64,000 nt of DNA from Rossellomorea aquimaris. GTDB taxonomy: Bacteria; Bacillota; Bacilli; Bacillales; Bacillaceae_B. Shown here piece after piece: positions 46,801-54,613 of this stretch; position 1 is the stretch's first letter, and each line of letters begins with the position of its first letter. Both the position numbers and the translations under genes were made by a program. The notes beneath the pieces were generated by a model, which was not told where the DNA came from, searched no databases, and was given only the letters and a program-made list of their open reading frames with translations. The stretch lies in NCBI RefSeq assembly GCF_003315075.1, contig NZ_QNRJ01000012.1, positions 1 to 64,000 on the forward strand. Direction: 5' to 3'.

Positions 46801-48064
46801 TGACGAGAAGGTTTCCCTGACTTCCCTGCCGGATGATACGTACACAATCGCGATTGAAGGATATGCAACAGCTGGTCCAACGACAACTCTTGATCTATCA
46901 ATCAATGAGTTCGGCGTACTGTCTCCTGGTGAAAAAGGGGAAGGGAAAGTCGACGTAAAGGCTTCTCAAACTCTTAAAGTAGGCAAATCATTGACGACGG
47001 ATGTAAACATCACCACTCCATCTGAGTCAATTGGCTCAATCGGAGCAGTATATTTACTTGATGCGAAAACGGACGAAGTATTATCCCTGCTTCCAATCAA
47101 AGTAGACGGGGACATCATCACTGAAGTTTCCGGTCAAGACCGTGTCGGAACAGCGATCGAAGTTTCCAAGAAGCTTCATAAAGATGGCTTTGCCGATGAC
47201 CATAAGTACAAAACTGTTGTCCTTTCTACAGGATATAACTTCCCGGATTCATTATCTGCAGGTCCATTAGCATCTGCCATTGATGCTCCAATCTTACCTG
47301 TAGGCAGCAATGGGAAGCTTTCTAAAGAAGTATTAGATGAAATCGAACGTCTTGGTGCTGAAAATGTGTACATCCTTGGTGGAGAAGGAGTCGTTTCTGC
47401 CGACGTATTCACACAATTAAACAGTATCTCGATCAATTCTTCTGATATCGAACGTTTAGAAACAGATGGAATGCCAAACCGTTACGGTACAAACCTTGCC
47501 ATCGTTTCGAAGCTTCAAGAGCTTGGATTCAAAGGAAACGGAGTATTCGTTGCTACTGGTAAGAACTTTGCAGATGCACTAAGTGCTGCGGCAATCGCCG
47601 GTGCCAATGATATGCCAATCGTTTTAACAGATGGTAAAGATTTATCTGCTGAAGCGAAAGCCATTCTTGAAGATGAGAAAGTCTATGTGCTTGGTGGTAA
47701 ATCAGCTGTTCCTGAAAATGTAGTAGCTCAAGCTAAAAAAGTAGCTGTCGATGTTAAAGTACTTTCTGGTGTGAACCGTTACGGTACACTGGCAGCAATC
47801 CTTGGAGAGTTCGCGACTAGCACAGATAAGTTATATGTTGCCAGCGGTAAGAACTTCCCGGATGCATTATCTGCTGCTCCACTTGTAACAGATAACGCAG
47901 GATTACTATTACTGACAGACCCTAATGGATTACCGAAAGAAGTAGATGCGTTCTTAACGAAGTATCTGTACCAGAACAAAATCTCTTCTGTCACTGTACT
48001 GGGTGGTAAAGGTGCAGTTGGTGAAGGCGCAAGAGAAGACCTTCAAGAAAAAGTATCAAACTAA
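43841..48064 (+). CDS. Large cell-surface S8 protease (Vpr/lactocepin-like) with three CWB2 repeats
   Basis: The protein is 1407 aa. A signal peptide (about 1-34) and a propeptide are followed by an S8 domain with Asp175 (IIDSG), His377 (NGHGSHVSG) and Ser580 (MQGTSMSSP). An insertion of about 200 residues between Asp and His contains a DxDxD-like stretch (NQDLNADGVNGN; DTDMDND) that may bind calcium. Fn3/PPC-type beta domains follow (about 650-1080), then CWB2 repeats (1090-1407; the first is degenerate, VSGQDRVGTAI). TTG 43841 follows AAGGGGGAAAAGGG. It is the largest CWB2 protein here and probably degrades proteins at the wall. Confidence 0.92.
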   Translation: MTFKKKVFSVMASAALVTSSFAGVTAFNPDKAEAALQETKKFKVSNFSEVVALSMSDQAVQELVIVGNGKVDATSQLEKLGVKVKQNYKNYVYLADVPTRKVMEVLDLKSVRTVGKNAEIELGEVKDPELAVKDQNKVDEDAVVKPNQAETHAPTGVDDFHDKFDGSGTRIGIIDSGPDPGHESFTEGLEEGTRKYGDSKIVAVRDYTISNRFASYPIEDHYKKYLGDGANYLSEGDVLFDKGHAEGDSITVGETTYSTAGLDASDDKFFLGKTAFETNPYPKTNPNWTNQDLNADGVNGNSDNFAVLLAGDKVYIDTDMDNDFTDETAYANNETGTFDVNVEDEKLGANFRVNDMELNWFGAGLKKINLFTDFNGHGSHVSGISAANGPAKANAFGAVAGEGVAPGAELVGLRVFKAAGGAYTFSIQKAMVDAALPESEGGFGVDVANLSLGSSPDLNDGLGSYGELMTVLSEDTDIVFVTSAGNSGPGADTVGSPGDVAPIISVGAHITADMWAKEYNSYPYGKNADGTPKEGQGLWYFSSVGPNEAGNQKPDIVGPGSAFAAHPVQNGPYVVMQGTSMSSPYVAGAVALLKSAAKKDRIPFNYEIAREALISTANHLDGYNRAQEGGGLIDVPAAYEYLRKNFISDIKDVDVTVYHGEKISGGPGLYVRNKEIPETVEVLVENKTDEDKSLDVSPTGEWIKPSVSKVELKAGESKTITVKYDESKLETGVNAETLVFDDASTPYVEARSAQTIITGHEFNQDNRFRFREEGEVQASKTKGYTFEVKPGVSEVRFSLNAISENDDYKGRVRAIVFNPDGVEVSEYQGYAGYGAGGLGVEDHVFKSPKPGVWEVQVYGAFGPEAGKEVNKYQLEAVVQDVVAEPGEIDLGNVAPETEMTKSVTFSNYLSEARDVKVVGAPFSTPKASSKKVEVPGGNQFYFQEVKVKNNVSFEVQTSNPSHPSDDVDLYIFDSKGNEVAYSAGATSDEKVSLTSLPDDTYTIAIEGYATAGPTTTLDLSINEFGVLSPGEKGEGKVDVKASQTLKVGKSLTTDVNITTPSESIGSIGAVYLLDAKTDEVLSLLPIKVDGDIITEVSGQDRVGTAIEVSKKLHKDGFADDHKYKTVVLSTGYNFPDSLSAGPLASAIDAPILPVGSNGKLSKEVLDEIERLGAENVYILGGEGVVSADVFTQLNSISINSSDIERLETDGMPNRYGTNLAIVSKLQELGFKGNGVFVATGKNFADALSAAAIAGANDMPIVLTDGKDLSAEAKAILEDEKVYVLGGKSAVPENVVAQAKKVAVDVKVLSGVNRYGTLAAILGEFATSTDKLYVASGKNFPDALSAAPLVTDNAGLLLLTDPNGLPKEVDAFLTKYLYQNKISSVTVLGGKGAVGEGAREDLQEKVSN

Positions 48065-48081
48065 TAGAATAAGGTTAATAG

Positions 48082-48115
48082 GGTCACCTGCTATTTATAG
48101 CGGGTGGCTTTTTTA
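48082..48115 (+). terminator. Terminator of the 1407-aa protease gene
   Basis: GTCACCTGCT pairs with AGCGGGTGGC (G-U pairs) and is followed by T6. Confidence 0.82.
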
Positions 48116-48196
48116 ATGCTTTTTTGGCAAGGCTCATTTCGTAAATATTGTGTCTTTGCATAACTTCTGTTTTAGATAGATGTGAAAACATAGACC

Positions 48197-48262
48197 GTTC
48201 CTTTCCGCTCCAGGCACAAGATTCCCCGGGGAGGAAGTCGAGCCTCCTGTAGCGGAAATCAA
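48197..48262. repeat. CTCCTGTAGCGGAAATCAAC dispersed repeat, divergent copy
   Basis: The right end GTCGAGCCTCCTGTAGCGG plus AAATCAAC matches the 43566 copy. The left side (CTTTCCGCTCCAGGCAC) is a different arm. Confidence 0.6.
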
Positions 48263-48415
48263 CTAGTACTCTCTACTTTAAGATTGCAATAGATGAACAT
48301 CAAGGTCTTTCAGACTATCATTCTGAAAATTTCTTGAATTCATGGACAGGCCTTCCACCATCTTATATACTTTTTACAGATGATGTAAATGACATTCAAC
48401 TGAGAGAGGAGTGGC

Positions 48416-50473
48416 ATGGTGAAAATAAGAGTAATCCCTTCAATTATCTTCTTATTAGGTTGTATCCTGCTTCCGAACGGACTTGTGCAAGCGGAGGATG
48501 AGAATAAGGTTCAACTATTGGTGGTTCACAAGGATCAAAAAGGTGAAGTGTCGACACAGTCTTCAGACAAGGATGAAGGAAAATTTGAGGTCCTGTCAGT
48601 ACCTTCAAAAGACGTTCCTGGCACTCTAACCAAATTAAATAATAAAGAAAACATAGAATATGCAGAGGTCGATCAGCTCGTCTACACACAAGCTGCCGCG
48701 CCGAATGATACATATTTTAATAATCAATCCCAAGACTTTCAGGTAATGAACGTATTGGAAGCCTGGGAAAACTACGAACCCAGTGAAGAAGTCACTGTGG
48801 CGATTGTCGATTCAGGTATTGATTTGAAACATCCCGAGCTGCGCAGTAGATTAGTAGAAGGAAAGAACTTCATTAATGAAGAAGAGCCACCCGTCGATAG
48901 GTCAGGGCATGGCACTCATGTAGCGGGTCTAGTAGGAGCTGTGACCAATAACCAAATGGGTATTGCTTCTGCTGCTAAAAAAGTTAAACTCCTGCCTGTC
49001 AAAGTATTTGAAGGCAGGACCACCTATATGTCCACGGTCATTAAAGGCATTCGTTACGCAGCGGACAATGGAGCGGATGTCATCAATTTGAGTCTCGGAA
49101 GCTATAGCAATATGCAAGCGCTCGAGGATGCTATTGATTACGCTGTGGAAAAGGGTGCCCTGGTGGTAGGAGCGGCAGGTAACGATGATGAGCACGCCGT
49201 CCTTTACCCGGCAACCTACCCGAATGTTCTGGCAGTAGGCAGCGTGGATTCTACTACATTAACCAAATCCACGTTCTCAAACTATGGGGAGACTGTAGAT
49301 GTATCAGCCCCGGGAACGAATATTTTCAGTACATGGATGGGTGGCTATGAGTCGTTGGATGGAACGAGTATGTCAACAGCCATTGTAAGTTCGGTATCAT
49401 CCATGGTCAAACAGCAGTACCCTTTTCTGAAAGGAATGCAGGTGAAGGATGTTCTTGAAAGCTCAACCACCTCATTACCAGAAGTCGATAGGCTTGGAAC
49501 AGGGTTGATCAATGCAGAAGAAGCGTTGAACTATGTCCAAACGAAAAATCGTCTCTACGGACTGACTTCTGTGGAAACAGCTGTAGAAATATCTAAAAAT
49601 GGCTGGCCATCACTAGAGGAAAAAGAGTTGACGATCGGTGGCAAAAAGTTGAATGGATCATTTGTTATTTTAGCAAGCGGTGATTCATTCCCGGATAGTT
49701 TAGCTGCTTCTCCACTGGGCTCTCATTTGGATAGCCCGATTCTATTAGTAAAGAACAATCGATTGAGTGAGTCGGTCAAGGAAGAGCTGAAGAGATTGAA
49801 TCCTTCTCATGTCTTAATGATAGGAGGGGGGAATGCAATCTCTCATGAAGTAGAAAATGAGATTAAGAATCTATCAATCGAGACCAATCGAATATTTGGC
49901 GTGAACCGTTATGAAACGGCCGTAGCGATCAATGACGCAATTCCCTACACAACCAACAAGGCTTTTGTCGTCTCAGGTCAAAACTATCCTGACGCTCTCT
50001 CAGTTGCTTCCTATAGTGGCAGTATGCAATATCCGGTACTCTTTGTTCAGAAAGAGAGTGTTCCGCAATCGGTTCGTACGTATATGAAAGAGAATGAAAT
50101 TTCCAAGACGTATGTCATCGGTGGTCAAGGTGTTCTTTCTAATAAAGTAGTAGATAATCTGCCGGGACATTTCCGAATATATGGCGTGGATCGTTATGAA
50201 ACCAATTTCAAGGTCCATCAGACGTTTATTTCGGAAGATTCAGATTCACTTTATTTTGCCACAGGAGGGAAATTCCCCGATGCCCTTAGCATAAGCCCGT
50301 TGGCTGCAAGAACAGACAGCCCTGTCGTTTTGGTTGATAGAAATAATAACCTGAACCTGAAGAAAACAATCCATTTGTTAACCAATCGCAACAACTATCA
50401 CATTCTGGGCGGACCAGGTGCTTTATCCGTTAAAAAAGCATGGGAAATCGATCAGTATATGATGAATCAGTAA
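48416..50473 (+). CDS. Secreted subtilisin-family (S8) protease with three CWB2 repeats
   Basis: The protein is 685 aa. A signal peptide (about 1-26) and a short propeptide are followed by a compact S8 domain with Asp132 (IVDSG), His165 (SGHGTHVAG) and Ser318 (DGTSMSTA). CWB2 repeats occupy 379-685; the first is degenerate (RLYGLTSVETAV) and the others are RIFGVNRYETAV and RIYGVDRYETNF. It is the smallest of the three subtilases. GAGAGGAGTGG precedes ATG 48416; GTG 48419 is an alternative. Confidence 0.92.
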   Translation: MVKIRVIPSIIFLLGCILLPNGLVQAEDENKVQLLVVHKDQKGEVSTQSSDKDEGKFEVLSVPSKDVPGTLTKLNNKENIEYAEVDQLVYTQAAAPNDTYFNNQSQDFQVMNVLEAWENYEPSEEVTVAIVDSGIDLKHPELRSRLVEGKNFINEEEPPVDRSGHGTHVAGLVGAVTNNQMGIASAAKKVKLLPVKVFEGRTTYMSTVIKGIRYAADNGADVINLSLGSYSNMQALEDAIDYAVEKGALVVGAAGNDDEHAVLYPATYPNVLAVGSVDSTTLTKSTFSNYGETVDVSAPGTNIFSTWMGGYESLDGTSMSTAIVSSVSSMVKQQYPFLKGMQVKDVLESSTTSLPEVDRLGTGLINAEEALNYVQTKNRLYGLTSVETAVEISKNGWPSLEEKELTIGGKKLNGSFVILASGDSFPDSLAASPLGSHLDSPILLVKNNRLSESVKEELKRLNPSHVLMIGGGNAISHEVENEIKNLSIETNRIFGVNRYETAVAINDAIPYTTNKAFVVSGQNYPDALSVASYSGSMQYPVLFVQKESVPQSVRTYMKENEISKTYVIGGQGVLSNKVVDNLPGHFRIYGVDRYETNFKVHQTFISEDSDSLYFATGGKFPDALSISPLAARTDSPVVLVDRNNNLNLKKTIHLLTNRNNYHILGGPGALSVKKAWEIDQYMMNQ

Positions 50474-50503
50474 GATAGAGAGATTGCCTCTCTATCTTTT
50501 TTT
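50474..50503 (+). terminator. Terminator of the 685-aa protease gene
   Basis: A perfect GATAGAGAG / CTCTCTATC stem is followed by T7. Confidence 0.92.
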
Positions 50504-50796
50504 GGCTGTTTATAAAAAGATGTGTGTTTCTAATAACAATTTACAATTGTAACCTTAAAAGTTGATTGTAGCGGAAGGTGCTCGACTCCTGCGGGAATAG
50601 CGGGACAGGTGACACCCCACATGCGAAGCGGATGAGGCTCACCGCCCGCCCCGCGGAAAGCGAGCATCCTGCAGCGGAAATCAAATATTGCAATCTTAGT
50701 TAAAAATGAAAAGAGTCATCATTTGATAAAGAAGGGTTATAGTTTACTAGATACTATGATAAGATGGAATAAAATAACATTACAAAGGGGAACGCA
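50504..50796 (+). other. Intergenic region holding a full-length dispersed repeat
   Basis: The repeat at 50561-50684 fills much of this gap. A possible promoter (TATGAT, about 50755) follows. Confidence 0.5.
50561..50684. repeat. CTCCTGCGGG...CCGCGGAAAGCGAG dispersed repeat, long copy
   Basis: The ends GTTGATTGTAGCGGAAGGTG and CATCCTGCAGCGGAAATCAA are imperfect inverted repeats. The inside has GGTGCTCGACTCCTGCGGG, GAGGCTCACCGCCCG and CCGCGGAAAGCGAGC. Confidence 0.8.
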
Positions 50797-52632
50797 ATGA
50801 ATTCAAAAATGAAGAAACTTGTATCAGGGATAGCAGCTGTGGCACTGAGCGCGACACTTGCGAGTCCGATCACTTCGAAGGCAGCGGGGTATGAAAACCC
50901 GTCTAAATATGAAATCAATAAACTGTTGACGGAAGCCGCGATGAAATATGATGTCCCGGCCGAAGTTGTGAAGGCTGTAGCTGCTGAAGAAAGCGGTTGG
51001 AAGCAATTCACGGCATATGGAGAACCGAATATTTCGGATGATGGCGGGATCGGAATCATGCAGGTGACGAATACTGCCGGTTATGATGTCGAGCGTTTAA
51101 AGAATGATATCGGATTCAATATAGAAGCAGGAATCAAGATTTTAAACGAGAAATGGGAACTTGGTGAAAAAGGACTTTCAAGTTGGAATCGCTCTACAAG
51201 CATCCCCACCGTTGGAGATAATGAGCGTGACATCATCGAGAACTGGTATTTTGCCCTGTTAGCTTACAATGGACAGGTGCAAGGAAATAGTCCAATCAAA
51301 ATGGCGACAGGTGAAAGAAACTTCGGAAGCTATCAAGAACGGGTATATGCAGAGCTTTCAAGTGGAAACCCGGGCATCTTCAAGAATGATAGAGTCGAGC
51401 TTTCTTTTGCCAAAGAGGATTTCACCTACACAGGCGAGCCAAACTATTATTTATTATTCGATAAGAAACAGTATGAGGTGGATGGACTTGCCCATACGAC
51501 AAAACATTCATATCGACCGGGGGATTTAGTGATTTCTGCGGATGGATCCCGTTTTAGAGAACAACCAACTTCTGAGTCAAAGGAAGTGTCTGCGAAACTT
51601 CCAAGCGGTGAAACGGAAGTCCTTGAAATCCTAAATGGGTTTGAATACGATCAATCCAAGAATCCGAATCACTTCGTCTGGTACAACGTCGAACGTGAAA
51701 ACAACAAACAAGAGGCATACGTTGCTTCAAGCGAACTCAACAAGATCGGTGAGCGACTATCTGGAACCGATCGGATCAAGACGGCCGTTGATATTTCCCA
51801 GGCGGGCTGGAATCAAGCTGATACGGTCGTTCTGGCACAGGGATATAACTTCCCGGATGCGTTAACGGGTGGCCCACTTGCTTATAAGAAGGATGCGCCG
51901 CTTTTATTAACGGATAAAAATAAACTGACTGAATCAACGAAAAATGAAATCCAGCGATTAAAAGCTTCTAACATCATCATTTTAGGTGGAGAAGGGGCAG
52001 TCAGCAAGGGTGTCATGGATGCTCTTAAAGGAATGGGATTGAAAGTTGACCGGATCGGTGGACTTGATCGCTATGAAACAGCCCAGCTTATTTCGGAGCA
52101 AGTGAATTCGAATCCTGATAAAGCCATCATTGCGTCAGGCAAGAACTTCCCGGATGCTCTTTCTGTGGCGCCATATGCTTCTGTAAAAGGATATCCGATC
52201 CTTTTAACAGCGAGAGATGCTGTTTCTGTCTATACGAGTAAAGCTCTTACCGGGGTGGATAGCACGATCGTTGTCGGTGGAGCAGGCGTCATCAGTGATG
52301 GTGTCATGAAAAAGGTGAAGGCCGAGAAGAGAGTAAGCGGAGTGGATCGTTATGAAACCTCTCTTGAAATTGCGAAGGAGCTTCCACTGGCTAACCCCGA
52401 TGAGAAAGCTCTTCTCGCGAGCGGTAAAAACTATCCGGATGCGTTATCGGGATCAATACTCGCTGCAAAGCAAAAGGCACCTCTTCTTCTATCTAATCCG
52501 GAACAGCTGCCAAAAAGCGTCAACAACTTTATCGCAGCTAAAGAATATAAAGAGTTCTTCCTGCTCGGAGGACCAAGTGCCATGAATGTGGAAGACGAGC
52601 TTGGAGATTTATACAAAAAGCTGTATTATTAA
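50797..52632 (+). CDS. Secreted lytic transglycosylase (SLT) with SH3-like region and three CWB2 repeats
   Basis: The protein is 611 aa. A signal peptide (about 1-30) is followed by an SLT lysozyme-like domain (about 38-190) with catalytic Glu65 (AAEESGW), GIGIMQV and the ALLAYNG motif. A middle region (about 205-315) has an SH3b-like segment (FREQPTSESKEV...). CWB2 repeats run 318-611 (RLSGTDRIKTAV, RIGGLDRYETAQ, RVSGVDRYETSL). It should cleave the glycan strand to 1,6-anhydro products. ACAAAGGGG precedes the ATG. Confidence 0.92.
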   Translation: MNSKMKKLVSGIAAVALSATLASPITSKAAGYENPSKYEINKLLTEAAMKYDVPAEVVKAVAAEESGWKQFTAYGEPNISDDGGIGIMQVTNTAGYDVERLKNDIGFNIEAGIKILNEKWELGEKGLSSWNRSTSIPTVGDNERDIIENWYFALLAYNGQVQGNSPIKMATGERNFGSYQERVYAELSSGNPGIFKNDRVELSFAKEDFTYTGEPNYYLLFDKKQYEVDGLAHTTKHSYRPGDLVISADGSRFREQPTSESKEVSAKLPSGETEVLEILNGFEYDQSKNPNHFVWYNVERENNKQEAYVASSELNKIGERLSGTDRIKTAVDISQAGWNQADTVVLAQGYNFPDALTGGPLAYKKDAPLLLTDKNKLTESTKNEIQRLKASNIIILGGEGAVSKGVMDALKGMGLKVDRIGGLDRYETAQLISEQVNSNPDKAIIASGKNFPDALSVAPYASVKGYPILLTARDAVSVYTSKALTGVDSTIVVGGAGVISDGVMKKVKAEKRVSGVDRYETSLEIAKELPLANPDEKALLASGKNYPDALSGSILAAKQKAPLLLSNPEQLPKSVNNFIAAKEYKEFFLLGGPSAMNVEDELGDLYKKLYY

Positions 52633-52685
52633 TATAGTAGGTTTTAATATTAAGAGGCTGGGACAAAAGTGTTTTAGTCTAAGTA

Positions 52686-52731
52686 AAACCCGAACAAATC
52701 TGTTTCCTAGTAGGCAGATCTGTTCGGGTTT
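52686..52731 (+). terminator. Terminator of the transglycosylase gene
   Basis: An AAACCCGAACA / TGTTCGGGTTT stem plus inner ATCTG / CAGAT pairing. Confidence 0.85.
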
Positions 52732-52773
52732 ATTATTTGTTTTCGGTACATTTGATTTTAGCTGTTTCCAGCG

Positions 52774-52892
52774 GTTGATTGGAGTGCAAGACGAAGACTC
52801 CTGCGGGAAAAGTAGCTTATGTGAGACCCCGCAGGCTTGCCTAGGAGGCTCACGGGCTACCCGCGGAAAGCGTAGTCTTGCACGGAAATCAT
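52774..52892. repeat. CTCCTGCGGG...CCGCGGAAAGCGTAG dispersed repeat, long copy
   Basis: Arms GGAGTGCAAGACGAAGACTC and GCGTAGTCTTGCACGG pair. The centre has GTGAGACCCCGCAGGC and GGAGGCTCACGGGC. Confidence 0.8.
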
Positions 52893-52992
52893 TAGCGGTA
52901 TTAAGAACCTACACTTCTATTGTTCGTCTTTATATCGTGGCATTTTAGTTTTGTCCCTGCCTCTTTCTTTTGGTAGGATTATTAAACAGAGA

Positions 52993-53006
52993 TTACATTT
53001 ATGTAA
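52993..53006. promoter_or_regulatory. Perfect palindrome upstream of the LCP gene
   Basis: TTACAT-TT-ATGTAA lies 78 bases before the start codon. It looks like a dimeric regulator site; the protein is unknown. Confidence 0.35.
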
Positions 53007-53083
53007 GATTCTATTTTTTTAATCTATTTCATGATAAAATTATTCTTCGTATTGATCTTCGACTTGAAAGGTGAAAAACATAC

Positions 53084-54202
53084 ATGAAGACTCGTAATGA
53101 CTATAGACAGAGGATGAGAAGAAGAAAGAGATTTTTCCGCATATTTCTTGCACTTTCTTTCTTGGGGTTGAGCATTGGTACAGCGTATTTTCTCTACCAA
53201 TATCAAACCGGAAAAATGAATGCCGGGAAGACACAGGCGGCATCCGAAGAAATTCCTGAATTTAATGGTAAAAAAGATGAGCATGGAAAAGTTAATATAC
53301 TCCTTCTAGGATCAGATACAAGGGGCGAAGAAAAATCACGTACAGATACGATCATGATTGCCCAATACGATCCTGAAAAAGGCGAAGCCAGATTGGTTTC
53401 ATTAATGAGAGATATGTATGTAGATGTTCCAGAATACGGAAAGTATAAATTGAATACTTCCTATTTCCTCGGTGGGCCAGAGCTCCTTCGTCAAACGTTA
53501 AAAGAGAACTTCGATATAGATGTACAATATTATGCGTTAATGGACTTTAAAGGATTCCAGAAGATTGTAGATGCACTGGCTCCAGATGGAATTGAAATGA
53601 ATGTAGAAAAAGAAATGTCCACTAACATTAATGTGACACTGGAACCTGGTTTGCAAAAATTGAACGGTAAGGAATTATTAGGCTATGCCCGTTTTCGCCA
53701 TGACGCAAAGGGAGACTTCGGCCGTGTCAAGCGCCAGCAGGAAGTCATCAATGCCTTGAAAGACGAAATGCTGTCATTAAACGGCGTATCCAAAATCCCT
53801 AAACTGATGGGTACGGTCTCACCATATATCGAAACGAATATCGGGTCGATGGACCGCATCAGTCTTGCAAAAGAATTCGTCCTAAATCCGGTTGAAAACA
53901 TTGAAACTATGACATTACCAATCGACAATTCGTTTGAAAATGCTCGATATGAAGGTGCCGGTGCCGTCTTAGACGTAGACCTGGACGCGAATACCGAAGC
54001 GCTAAAAGACTTTCTGAATGGTGAAGAACCTAAGTCGTATGCAGAGTATGTCGAGGAAGAAGCGTTAAGTGACGATGCCGTGGTTGAGGAATCGACTGGT
54101 GTGGAGGATACCGGTAGTTATGAGGAATCTACAGAAACTGATGATTCTGGTATTTATGAGGAATCGACTGAAATCGATGATTCAAGCAGTTATGAGGAAT
54201 AG
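53084..54202 (+). CDS. LytR-CpsA-Psr (LCP) family ligase with repeated C-terminal tail
   Basis: The protein is 372 aa. A short cytoplasmic basic N-terminus and one membrane segment (about 18-40) are followed by an LCP domain (about 68-230) with LLLGSDTR, RTDTIMIA, SLMRDMYVDVP, and RFRHDAKGDFGRVKRQQEV. LCP enzymes move a polymer from undecaprenyl phosphate to peptidoglycan. The C-terminus has three 12-residue acidic repeats (ESTxxxDxxxYE, DNA 54089-54196). It sits close to flippase and glycosyltransferase genes, which suggests it attaches their polymer to the wall. B. subtilis encodes LytR divergently from lytABC; here the order differs. Confidence 0.9.
   Translation: MKTRNDYRQRMRRRKRFFRIFLALSFLGLSIGTAYFLYQYQTGKMNAGKTQAASEEIPEFNGKKDEHGKVNILLLGSDTRGEEKSRTDTIMIAQYDPEKGEARLVSLMRDMYVDVPEYGKYKLNTSYFLGGPELLRQTLKENFDIDVQYYALMDFKGFQKIVDALAPDGIEMNVEKEMSTNINVTLEPGLQKLNGKELLGYARFRHDAKGDFGRVKRQQEVINALKDEMLSLNGVSKIPKLMGTVSPYIETNIGSMDRISLAKEFVLNPVENIETMTLPIDNSFENARYEGAGAVLDVDLDANTEALKDFLNGEEPKSYAEYVEEEALSDDAVVEESTGVEDTGSYEESTETDDSGIYEESTEIDDSSSYEE
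54089..54196 (+). repeat. Three 36-bp tandem repeats in the LCP gene
   Basis: The copies start at 54089, 54125 and 54161 and each encodes EST plus acidic/Ser residues plus YE. The reading frame is kept. Confidence 0.88.
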
Positions 54203-54214
54203 AGAGTATAGATT

Positions 54215-54252
54215 GAACCCATGGAGTGAAGTGATGCTCCGTGGGTTTTTTT
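54215..54252 (+). terminator. Terminator of the LCP gene
   Basis: AACCCATGGAGT pairs with CTCCGTGGGTT and is followed by T7. Confidence 0.88.
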
Positions 54253-54317
54253 GTAGGTGTGGATATTAAACATATATAGGAGAGTAATGGGGGTATGTGT
54301 AAAGAAAATTCGACACG

Positions 54318-54424
54318 GAGGATCAATTAATCATATTTTGAATTAAAAAAGCCAAAACGGGATCAATTATCCCAATGCGGGATCGATTCCATCCCAATCA
54401 GGATTAATTATCCCGCGACGACCA
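54318..54424. repeat. 20-bp-phased array of GGATYAATTA units (copy A)
   Basis: Unit starts are 54320, 54340, 54360, 54380 and 54401, giving spacings of 20, 20, 20 and 21. The array is preceded by GAAAATTCGACAC and ends CCCGCGACGACCATT. An inverted homologue with the same spacing lies at 62914-63004. The rest of the gap to 54585 is AT-rich with no gene. Confidence 0.75.
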
Positions 54425-54585
54425 TTCCCCCTCCCATATTCAAGCCCCGGATCGGCCGAAAAGCCAATTAAACAGCACATCCCCAACTAAAAAAAGACAA
54501 TCTTAAGCTGAAATCACTCCAGAAGTGAAGAAAAACGAGCAAAACGGTCACGAATCCTGCCTCAAATACCAAAACAAAAACAAAA

Positions 54586-54613
54586 AAATCTCCCCAATCA
54601 CTGGGGAGATTTC
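54586..54613 (-). terminator. Terminator overlapping the flippase stop
   Basis: A perfect AAATCTCCCCA / TGGGGAGATTT stem. On the minus strand it is followed by T7, and the stem includes the last codons. Confidence 0.88.

Larger units (their letters stand above)
48065..48415 (+). other. Intergenic region with terminator and repeat
   Basis: The terminator at 48082-48115 and a divergent repeat copy at 48197-48262 are the only structures recognised. A possible -10 (TATACT, about 48366) precedes the next gene. Confidence 0.5.
52653..52965. repeat. Composite element bounded by GAGGCTGGGACAAAA inverted ends
   Basis: GAGGCTGGGACAAAA on the left and TTTTGTCCCTGCCTC on the right differ at one position and enclose the terminator and the CTCCTGCGGG repeat. 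The outer motif resembles a GGCTGGGACA repeat common in Firmicutes. Confidence 0.65.
52633..53083. other. Intergenic composite of nested repeats
   Basis: The region holds an outer inverted pair (52653-52667 / 52951-52965), a terminator (52686-52731), an inner dispersed repeat (52774-52892) and a palindrome before the LCP gene (52993-53006). Confidence 0.6.

Noticed and set aside
54318..54424. Phased arrays considered as CRISPR
   Set aside because: Units are only about 10 conserved bases on a 20-base period and degenerate. There are no 25-40-base spacers and no cas genes, so it is not CRISPR.
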